Shown here one piece after another: positions 57,821-64,000 of a DNA stretch of 64,000 nucleotides (the first letter of the stretch is position 1; the number at the start of each line of letters is the position of its first letter). The DNA lies in contig NZ_JAVDDV010000007.1 in assembly GCF_030848565.1 (NCBI RefSeq), positions 124,001 through 188,000 of the forward strand. The letters are read 5' to 3'. Position numbers and translations under genes: made by a program. The DNA comes from Natronolimnohabitans sp. A-GB9. Its GTDB lineage: Archaea; Halobacteriota; Halobacteria; Halobacteriales; Natrialbaceae. Under the pieces are notes generated by a model. It ran no database searches and was not told the origin of the DNA. It saw only the letters and a program-made list of their open reading frames with translations.

Positions 57821-59113
57821 TCAGCGCTCGACGAGGCCGACGTATCTGATCTCGACGGTAACCGGTTCGTCGGCGTGTTGACTGATCCGCTCGTTCAATC
57901 GATCGGCCAGTTCGGGTGAGGCCTCGTCGGTCGGTCCGCCGACGGTGACGACCACGCGCTCGGGACTCACGAACGGGTAGTCGTCGTCCATGATAACCTC
58001 GAACTCGAGGAGCTGGTACTCCGCGAACTCCTCCTCGGAGAGAACCATCTCGGCCTCGTTCTGCGCGTTCTGCTCGAACGTCGAGGCGACGTAGGAGGTG
58101 TAGGAGATCGCTCCGAGGAAGACGGCGAAGACGAGGACGATCGCAGCGAGTCCGAAAACCCGTCGGCGGACGCGCTGTTCGGTCTCGCCGAGCGAGAAGA
58201 GATTCTCCGGGCGGTAGCCGACGTACCACAGCGTCAACAGCCCCGCGAGATTGACCGAGAGGACGTTGACCAACACGAGCGCCGTCGAACCGATCGCCGC
58301 CGACGGCTGTCCCCAGGCGATGGCGATCCCTGCGGCCGCGGCGGGCGGGATCAATGCCGCGGCGATCATGACGCCGACGAGGGCCACGGCGGTCCCCGTC
58401 GCGATGCTGATAATTCCCGCGACGCCGGCGCCGAGCGCGATCGCAAGCGAGAGCAGATCCGGCGCGAGTCGCTCGGAAATCTCGTCGACCGCGAGGAGAT
58501 CGAGCCCCGGTGGAACGATATTGGTCATCCTGACCAGCCAGGCGAAGACTGCCGCCGCTGCGATCGCGAGGACGATTCCTACGATCTGGTACCAAAGACT
58601 CTCCCTGAACAGCTCCTCGTCGTCGATCACCGAACCGACGCTCAGTCCGAGCGCCGGACCGATCAGCGGCGCGATCACCATCGAACCGACGACGACGGCC
58701 GGCGAGTCGAGGAAGAGCCCCGCCGTCGCGACGACGGCGCTGATGATCGTCATGATCGCATAGACCGAAAACGTCGGCGTCAGCGACTCGGCCTCGCTCT
58801 GGAGTTCCTGTCTCGAGATCCGGTCGGTCGCGACGTCGCCGTTCTCGTACTCGTCTCGTAACGCCTCGAATCGACGGGAGACGACCGTCTCCGCGTCGAC
58901 GACGACCGTGTAGGCGTCCTCGTCGACGCCCGCGTCCTGCAGTTCGTCGAGGACGGGTTCGACTGCCGGCGACGGCAACGGGAAGTAGACGACCGCCGTG
59001 TAATCTCGGTCGCCGCTCTCGTCGGTCACGACGTAGTCGATCTTCCGCTCCTCGAGCGTCTCGATGATCGTCTGTCGCTTACCCGTCGGGACTGTCAACT
59101 GAACGAGCCGCAC
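57821..59113 (-). CDS. DUF389/TIGR00341 family membrane protein
   Basis: The 430 residues begin with a cytoplasmic ACT-like domain (MRLVQLTVPTGKRQTIIETL, to about 105). The family core of six helices follows, with AVVVGSMVIAPLIGPALGLS near residue 140 and VGVMIAAALIPPAAAAGIAI. A C-terminal soluble domain of about 100 residues contains VVVTVGGPTDEASPELADRL. TIGR00341 proteins are of unknown function, and transport has been suggested only from topology. Confidence 0.87.
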   Translation of the reverse strand: MRLVQLTVPTGKRQTIIETLEERKIDYVVTDESGDRDYTAVVYFPLPSPAVEPVLDELQDAGVDEDAYTVVVDAETVVSRRFEALRDEYENGDVATDRISRQELQSEAESLTPTFSVYAIMTIISAVVATAGLFLDSPAVVVGSMVIAPLIGPALGLSVGSVIDDEELFRESLWYQIVGIVLAIAAAAVFAWLVRMTNIVPPGLDLLAVDEISERLAPDLLSLAIALGAGVAGIISIATGTAVALVGVMIAAALIPPAAAAGIAIAWGQPSAAIGSTALVLVNVLSVNLAGLLTLWYVGYRPENLFSLGETEQRVRRRVFGLAAIVLVFAVFLGAISYTSYVASTFEQNAQNEAEMVLSEEEFAEYQLLEFEVIMDDDYPFVSPERVVVTVGGPTDEASPELADRLNERISQHADEPVTVEIRYVGLVER

Positions 59114-59293
59114 ACGTCCCGGTGAGTACCCCCGGGAGCATAACTTGCGGGCATACCTCGCCAGTGGCGGTCGGAGAGGCGACGGCTATCGGAGTACGGC
59201 CCGCATCCGACCGCCTGTCGGTTCATACTGAACAGTATCACCGTTGGCAACTGGACGGTAGCTTCTTTGAGCGAGTTGTGGTATCTGGCCACG

Positions 59294-59761
59294 ATGTCTC
59301 GTTCCGGTCCCTGGTTCGGTGCGTTCCTGCTCGTCCTCGTCGGCGCCTTTTTCGCCACGTTCGGACGTGCCATCCTCGCCGATCCGGTCTTCCTCGTGCT
59401 CTGTGCGGGGCTGGCGATGGCCGGCGTCCTGTCGATCGCCAGTGGCTTCGGTGACGTCTCGATCGGCTCCGTAACCCTCTCACAGCAGTTCCTCCTCGGC
59501 GCTTCGCACGTGACGATCGCGGCCGTCGTCGCGGTACTCGGCATCCGAACCGCCGTCACCACCGGAACGGGGAGTTCGCGGCTCGTCGCGGTCGGATTAG
59601 TAGTCGGCAGCGCCGTGCTCGCGTGGCTCGGCACCCAGACCGCACGGGACGGTCGGTACGTCGATCACGATCGATCCCCCTCTCGGCGCCAGCTCGTCGG
59701 CGTCGTCGTCCTCGCAGTCGCGTCGCTGGGAGTGGGGGCGCTTCTCGCATCGATTGTCTGA
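59294..59761 (+). CDS. Multi-pass membrane protein, unknown function
   Basis: The 155-residue protein has about five hydrophobic helices (FGAFLLVLVGAFFATFGRAI, VFLVLCAGLAMAGVLSIASG, FLLGASHVTIAAVVAVLGIR, LVAVGLVVGSAVLAWLGTQ, LVGVVVLAVASLGVGALLAS). No polar motif suggests a catalytic role. ATG 59294 is preferred to a TTG at 59267. Confidence 0.6.
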   Translation: MSRSGPWFGAFLLVLVGAFFATFGRAILADPVFLVLCAGLAMAGVLSIASGFGDVSIGSVTLSQQFLLGASHVTIAAVVAVLGIRTAVTTGTGSSRLVAVGLVVGSAVLAWLGTQTARDGRYVDHDRSPSRRQLVGVVVLAVASLGVGALLASIV

Positions 59762-59789
59762 CGTCTGAATTACGAAGGCGAGACAGTAA

Positions 59790-61076
59790 CTATTCAAGCA
59801 CTATACGTTTGACGTCCTGCGCGGTCGCCCGTCTCACGACGCCACCGACGGGATCTTCGACCTCTTTGAGTTCCTTTGACGTGCCGATAACCGTCATTCG
59901 CGCTCGTTTTCCTTCTTCGATCGAACCGACGTCGTCGGCCTGCTTGATCAGCTTCGCACCGTTTATTGTGGCCATCTGTAACACTTCTGTGGGCGTGAAA
60001 TCGAACAGCTTGCTTGTGAACTCCATCTCGCGGAGCATCGAGGCGGAGTTCAACATCACATTGTCCGTTCCGATCGCGACCGTCGTAGCCTCGTGAAGTT
60101 CCTCGAGCGGTGGGAGACGATCTCGGATGACGAGATTCGATCGTGGTAGCGAAACAAGACCGATATCGTTGTCCGCCATGACGTCGTAGTCTTTCGGCCG
60201 CGCATGGACCATATGGGAGGTGTAGTCCGGGTTCAACGCGAGACTGTCGTCGATGTCCTCTGCACTCGGCTCACCGGAGTGGAGAGCGAACACCTTCCCC
60301 AGTTCTGCACAGATCTCTCGCGCCCGTTCGTCGGTCTCGTCGTACGGATAGTAGGAGTTGTAGCCATCGGCCTTCTCGATTTCCTCCTCGAGATCGTCGT
60401 CCTCGTCCAGATAGTGGCCCGTCAGGAGCGTCGTCGCGTCGACGTCACTCTCGTCGTCGAGCAGTTCGAGGTCCTCGACACCCTGAACTCCCTCCTCTTT
60501 GAAATCGGCGAACGCGCCCGTGCCCGTGGTCTTCATAAACTCCATCGTTCGGCTCATCGACTCGAGTTTCTCCTTACGGCTCGCTGACTCGAGGATTTCG
60601 CCTTTCAGATCCGGTTCGATAAACAGCTCTTCCCACGAGTAGTTCTGCGCGCGTTCGCTGTCTTTCGCTACGGAGTCCGTGATATGTGTATGAGGATTGA
60701 CGAACGCGGGAACGATGATCTCGTCCGAGTTGACCCCTTCCTCAGTAATGCGTTCGATTCGACCGTCGGCAACTTCGACCGTTCCTTCGATGACCTGCAT
60801 CTCTTCGCCAACGACTATCGTTCCCTGAAGGGTCGTCGGGGTGTCGTCGTCCACCGCATCGCTTCCGCTCGTGTCGTCCCGTTCGTTACTTTGTCCAGCC
60901 GAGTCGCCATCACCTCCACCGACGAACTCCGCACACCCGGCGATCAGCGTCGACGCTGCGACTCCGCTCGTGGCAAGAAACGACCGACGACTGCTGGTAC
61001 TCGAGAGAAACGAACGCCGATCGAGTCGCTCTTCCGGTGCGTAGACTGCTTCGGCCCGACGTTTGACTTCCGGCAT
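59790..61076 (-). CDS. Exported lipoprotein of the amidohydrolase superfamily
   Basis: The 428-residue protein begins with a Tat-type segment SRRSFLATSGVAASTLIAGC giving lipobox IAGC, so it is predicted to be anchored outside the membrane. The mature domain is a metal-dependent amidohydrolase. It has HxH in VNPHTHITDS, a His in VFALHSGE, His-x2-His in TSHMVHARPKDY, and the metal Asp in VAIGTDNVMLNS, all as in cytosine/chlorohydrolase-type deaminases. C-terminal LQMATINGAKLIKQADDVGS completes the composite barrel. Such enzymes are normally cytoplasmic, so a surface-bound form is unusual. The substrate is unknown. Confidence 0.83.
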   Translation of the reverse strand: MPEVKRRAEAVYAPEERLDRRSFLSSTSSRRSFLATSGVAASTLIAGCAEFVGGGDGDSAGQSNERDDTSGSDAVDDDTPTTLQGTIVVGEEMQVIEGTVEVADGRIERITEEGVNSDEIIVPAFVNPHTHITDSVAKDSERAQNYSWEELFIEPDLKGEILESASRKEKLESMSRTMEFMKTTGTGAFADFKEEGVQGVEDLELLDDESDVDATTLLTGHYLDEDDDLEEEIEKADGYNSYYPYDETDERAREICAELGKVFALHSGEPSAEDIDDSLALNPDYTSHMVHARPKDYDVMADNDIGLVSLPRSNLVIRDRLPPLEELHEATTVAIGTDNVMLNSASMLREMEFTSKLFDFTPTEVLQMATINGAKLIKQADDVGSIEEGKRARMTVIGTSKELKEVEDPVGGVVRRATAQDVKRIVLE

Positions 61077-61492
61077 CGCTGACTGATCACGAGGACGACA
61101 ACAACTACATGTCCTGTCGTGAGATGTCACGTTAACACCCCCGAACAGTAATGAACGTTCATCGAGTGAATCTGGTCTATAGGCCCTAACCAAGAAACGA
61201 AATCCGAATATTGTTTTCGAATCATCAACCAACCATCCCGAATGAGTGATTGTAACGCTTTGCCACAAGGAGTATGGAGGATATTAACACACTCTGGATT
61301 ATAGAAAGACTGTAATCACGGTATATTTTTCTACGCATGATACTTTGCTGGAATACAAAGTGCACAGGTAGGCAGAATGGTGTCGAGACGATTCTTCTCA
61401 CACCGCAGCATCCACGGCGGATCGCCGACCCACCGAGTGGACAGCACCTCGCGTCACGTAGTTTATAACCCGTCTCGAACCTATCCAGACGT
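61077..61492. promoter_or_regulatory. AT-rich divergent spacer with palindrome and engB TATA box
   Basis: No gene is seen in these 416 bp. ATGAACGTTCAT (61151-61162) is a perfect 12-bp palindrome about 75 bp before the amidohydrolase start. GTTTATAA at 61461-61468 is 25-32 bp before the engB ATG at 61493 and marks a leaderless promoter. Confidence 0.45.
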
Positions 61493-62110
61493 ATGTTCGA
61501 TACGCGTCCCGACCGCGAGGCCGAAGTCGCCCTCGTCGGCCGCTCCAACGTCGGCAAGTCGACACTCATGCGTGAACTGACCGGCCATACGTTCGATACC
61601 GGCGGGAAACCCGGCGTCACGCGCCAGCCCAACCACTACGACTGGGCGCCCGAGGACTTCGTCATCACCGACCTCCCCGGCTTCGGGTTCATGAGCGGCG
61701 TCGACGAGGAGTATCGCGAGGAGATCAAGACGAACATCGTCCACTATCTCGAGGAGTACGCGGACAACATCCTCGTCGCCGTGCTCGTCGTCGACGGCAA
61801 AAGCGTCATCGACATCATCGATCGCCACTCTGGGCCCGACGAGATCCCCTACGACGTCGAGATGTTTCACTTCCTGCAGGATCTGGACGTCCCCACAGTG
61901 GTCGCCGTCAACAAGATGGACAAAGTCGACGACAAAGACGAGCGACTGAACGAACTCTGTGACCGGCTCGGACTCTACCCACCCTGGAAGCAGTGGCAGG
62001 AGACGATCGCCCCGATCACCGCCAAGAAGGGCCGCATCGAGCCGCTGAACGACGCTATCCGGACGCATCTCCACGAGCAAAACCGAGACGACCTGTTCAA
62101 ATTCTTCTAG
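61493..62110 (+). CDS. engB: EngB-family ribosome-biogenesis GTPase
   Basis: The 205-residue TrmE-Era-EngA-EngB-type GTPase has G1 [17 protein letters not shown], the [13 protein letters not shown] switch I, G3 [13 protein letters not shown], and G4 [12 protein letters not shown]5 is near APITAKKGR. Bacterial EngB/YsxC helps large-subunit assembly, and the archaeal form is presumed to act on ribosomes. Its mRNA is probably leaderless. Confidence 0.9.
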   Translation: MFDTRPDREAEVALVGRSNVGKSTLMRELTGHTFDTGGKPGVTRQPNHYDWAPEDFVITDLPGFGFMSGVDEEYREEIKTNIVHYLEEYADNILVAVLVVDGKSVIDIIDRHSGPDEIPYDVEMFHFLQDLDVPTVVAVNKMDKVDDKDERLNELCDRLGLYPPWKQWQETIAPITAKKGRIEPLNDAIRTHLHEQNRDDLFKFF

Positions 62111-62151
62111 GGCCGAAAAGCGGGGCGACAGCGATTCGTCGTGGATCGCGG

Positions 62152-62655
62152 TCAGTCCAGTTGTTTTCGCATCCGAAGCGCCTCGAGTGACACGCCGTCG
62201 GTCATCTCGAGGGCGACCGTCTCGACGCCCTCGTAGCCCTGGCGCTCGTAGAACCCGATCGCGTTCTTCGAGGCCGTCAGTCCGAGCGTCTCGAGCCCTG
62301 CATCGCGGGCGATCGACTCGAGGGTCTCGAGGATCGTCCGACCGATCCCCTCACGGACGTGCTCCGGGTGGACGTAGACGGCCCCGATCGTCCCGACCGA
62401 CGGGTCGTCGGCGTCGTTCGGCTCGAGATCGAGTAGCCCGAAGCCGACGAGACCGTCGTCCCCGCGTTCGGCGACGATCATTCGGGCGTCGGCTTCCTCG
62501 AGCGGATACCGTTCCGGATCGACGTTCGAACGCCACGCCCGGACCTGCCGATCGTCGTAGGCCTCGGGACCGAGTTCACGGATCGACGCCGCGTGGACGT
62601 CGGCGATCGTCGCGGCGTCGGTCGCTCTCGCCTCGCGGAGCCGAACTCGAGACAC
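62152..62655 (-). CDS. GNAT-family N-acetyltransferase
   Basis: The 167 residues have the GNAT fold: RLREARATDAATIADVHAAS, then DDGLVGFGLLDLEP, and IGAVYVHPEHVREGIGRTIL with the acetyl-CoA-binding R-x-x-G-I-G-R variant. LGLTASKNAIGFYERQGYEG follows. The acceptor substrate is unknown. The start is GTG 62655, which lies 4 bp after the stop of the upstream dehydrogenase, so the two form an operon. Confidence 0.85.
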   Translation of the reverse strand: MSRVRLREARATDAATIADVHAASIRELGPEAYDDRQVRAWRSNVDPERYPLEEADARMIVAERGDDGLVGFGLLDLEPNDADDPSVGTIGAVYVHPEHVREGIGRTILETLESIARDAGLETLGLTASKNAIGFYERQGYEGVETVALEMTDGVSLEALRMRKQLD

Positions 62656-62659
62656 CGAC

Positions 62660-63589
62660 TTACACCACGCGATTGTGTACGTCCTCGCCGCCCTCGAGTC
62701 GCGAGACGTTTTCGCGGACGATCTCGCCGACGTCGCGGTAGTAGTCCTCCGTGTAGGCCGCACAGTGGGGCGTGACGATCACCTCGTCGAGTTCCCACAG
62801 CGGCGACGACTCGGGCAAGGGTTCCGCCTCGAAGACGTCCAGTGCCGCACCCGTGATGGCTCCCGACTCGAGGGCGGCGATCAGCGCGTCCTGGTCGACG
62901 ACGGCGCCGCGGGCGACGTTGACGAAGTAGGCGTCGTCACGCATCGTCTCGAAGGCCTCGGCGTCGAAGAGGTGGTGGGTCTCTTCGGTCAGCGGCACGG
63001 TGGCGACGACGAACTCGGCGTCGGCGATCGCCGCGTGGACGTCGTCGGTCGTGTAGATCTCCTCGAACCCGGGGACGGACTCGTCCGAGCGCCGGACGCC
63101 GGTGACCCGAACGCCGAGTGCGCCGACGGTCTCGGCGACGCCGCGGCCAAGCGTTCCCGTGCCAACGACACAGGCGGTCGTCCCCGGGAGCGTAAACGCC
63201 TCGTCCCACGCGGGTCGCTCCCAGCGACGCTCCTGTTGGTTGGCGGCGAGGTCGTGCAGTCGCCGTGAAAACGAGAGCAGATAGCCCGCGACCGTCTCGC
63301 CGACCGTTCGGTCGTGCATGCCCGTACTGTTGGTCAGGACCACGTCGTGTTCCTCGAACGCGTCGAACGGGAACCGATCGACACCCGCCTGGATGGAGTG
63401 GACCCACGCACACTCGAGAAGATCGCGGCGGTGCTCGACGGTCACGACGGCGTCGCAGGTCGCGATTTCGTCGTCGCTGATGACGTCGACGGTAACTGGG
63501 AGGTCGGCGAGGTAGTCGGCGAGTTCTCCCGGCGGAAACACTGCATCGACCGATTCGTGGACGCCGAGTCGCTCGAGGTCGAATTCCAT
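62660..63589 (-). CDS. D-2-hydroxyacid dehydrogenase (NAD(P)-dependent)
   Basis: The 309-residue D-isomer-specific dehydrogenase has the dinucleotide fold ACVVGTGTLGRGVAETVGAL, then VVATVPLTEETHHLFD, the NVARGAVVDQDALIAALESG block with catalytic Arg, Glu in LDVFEAEPLPESSPLW, and catalytic His in VIVTPHCAAYTED. It reduces 2-ketoacids to D-2-hydroxyacids. A related haloarchaeal enzyme from Haloferax has been characterised. It is the first gene of an operon with the GNAT gene. Confidence 0.92.
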   Translation of the reverse strand: MEFDLERLGVHESVDAVFPPGELADYLADLPVTVDVISDDEIATCDAVVTVEHRRDLLECAWVHSIQAGVDRFPFDAFEEHDVVLTNSTGMHDRTVGETVAGYLLSFSRRLHDLAANQQERRWERPAWDEAFTLPGTTACVVGTGTLGRGVAETVGALGVRVTGVRRSDESVPGFEEIYTTDDVHAAIADAEFVVATVPLTEETHHLFDAEAFETMRDDAYFVNVARGAVVDQDALIAALESGAITGAALDVFEAEPLPESSPLWELDEVIVTPHCAAYTEDYYRDVGEIVRENVSRLEGGEDVHNRVV

Positions 63590-63787
63590 AGCCAGCGGTA
63601 CGCTCGAGTCAGGGTTGAAGGTTTGGGCAAAACCAACGATGACGCTCGGTGTCCGTCTCAGCGAAGGGGTGGCTCAGTAAAAGCTCTCATCACAAGGGGC
63701 TGAGTGGGGGTAACACTTCGTCATCGCCACCTACTGGAGGTTAGTCCGTCGCAGGCAAAAACCCCACGAATGGGACGGCAGCGAACA
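63590..63787. other. Intergenic stretch, nothing recognised
   Basis: These 198 bp between the dehydrogenase start and the next stop contain no clear gene, palindrome or repeat of the families seen elsewhere in the window. Confidence 0.4.
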
Positions 63788-64000
63788 CTATCGCCACGCC
63801 TCGAGGTCCCGTAACTCCGCGGCGACGTCTGCGACGTCGTCGGCCTCGAGGCGTCCGCGCTCGGTGACGAACTCGTCGACGCAGTCGGCGGGCGTCACGT
63901 CGAAGGTGGGATTCAAGACGTCGATCGGTGCGTCGCCGTCGTACACCGCGGATCGACCACCGGACTCGAGATTGACGTCCTCACGTGTCGACACCTTATC
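63788..64000 (-). CDS. Ribose-1,5-bisphosphate isomerase / eIF-2B-like protein, 3' part only
   Basis: The frame is open to the window edge (codons for Asp and Lys precede the Val at 63994) and ends at 63788. The visible tail contains AVYDGDAPIDVLNPTFDVTP, then ADCVDEFVTERGRLEADDVA. This matches the C-terminus of archaeal ribose-1,5-bisphosphate isomerase (e2b2), which works in AMP salvage with AMP phosphorylase and type III RuBisCO. The related initiation factor 2B-like and MTNA proteins share this end, so the assignment within the family is tentative. Confidence 0.72.
   Translation of the reverse strand, partial: DKVSTREDVNLESGGRSAVYDGDAPIDVLNPTFDVTPADCVDEFVTERGRLEADDVADVAAELRDLEAWR

Overview
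The window is chromosomal DNA from a halophilic archaeon (class Halobacteria). The proteins are very acidic (Asp/Glu-rich). GC is high, with a heavy excess of CTCGAG from Leu-Glu codons. Many genes have a TATA-like box 24-35 bp before the start codon, as expected for leaderless mRNAs. The gene set is archaeal: S19e, PDCD5-like protein, ABCE1, a PIN-ATPase-KH protein, Sec61-beta, NOG1, archaemetzincin, F420 reductase and S26B signal peptidase. A Natrialbaceae-like genus is my guess and cannot be proven from sequence alone. No rRNA, tRNA, CRISPR array or intact transposase gene was recognised.

Layout. 1-5 kb: 3' end of moaE, an M50 site-2 protease, thiL, and the operon rps19e / PDCD5-like / PP-loop ATPase. 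5-17 kb: hisS, a sulfatase, a JAMM desampylase-like protein coupled to a cobalamin-binding-type protein, npdG, UspA, a Tat lipoprotein, a GDPD phosphodiesterase, an FAD-Rieske oxidoreductase and a HAD phosphatase. 17-25 kb: a Tat-exported protein, an SppA-like protease coupled to a DUF4350-like protein, an M50-like protease, UPF0146, archaemetzincin, a methyltransferase, a lone receiver domain, and an EMC6-like / ABCE1 operon.

25.4-36 kb is an accessory-looking surface island. It holds a 1,111-residue pilin-anchored GLUG/CARDB protein and three DUF1102-type exported proteins, one carrying bactofilin-like beta-solenoid repeats. It also holds a membrane-anchored winged-helix regulator, a CARDB surface protein, an S26B signal peptidase with an extra ectodomain, and a DUF5305 protein. 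I read it as a candidate haloarchaeal counterpart of the SipW-TasA/camelysin extracellular matrix systems. It is the best candidate here for an undescribed system.

36-44.5 kb: small regulators, nadE, a truncated M48 protease, the PIN-ATPase-KH protein, a HemAT-type aerotaxis transducer, an M20 deacylase and a TrmB-type regulator. 45-64 kb: a copper amine oxidase, an HCxGMCGP membrane protein, an M32 carboxypeptidase, an SDR, thioredoxin, Sec61-beta, pdxT, a bifunctional nuclease next to hisE, a Cys-rich copper-type protein, NOG1, a DUF389 protein, an exported amidohydrolase, engB, GNAT, a D-2-hydroxyacid dehydrogenase, and the 3' end of a ribose-1,5-bisphosphate isomerase-like gene.

Spread through the intergenic spaces is a group of 80-116 bp palindromic elements of at least six related types. 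Their ends read TGATACGG... or TGATACTGCCGG..., and in nine or more places the element begins directly in or at a gene's stop codon. The elements explain most of the non-coding DNA in the window. They may be processed 3' ends or terminators, or small non-autonomous mobile elements that target gene ends.
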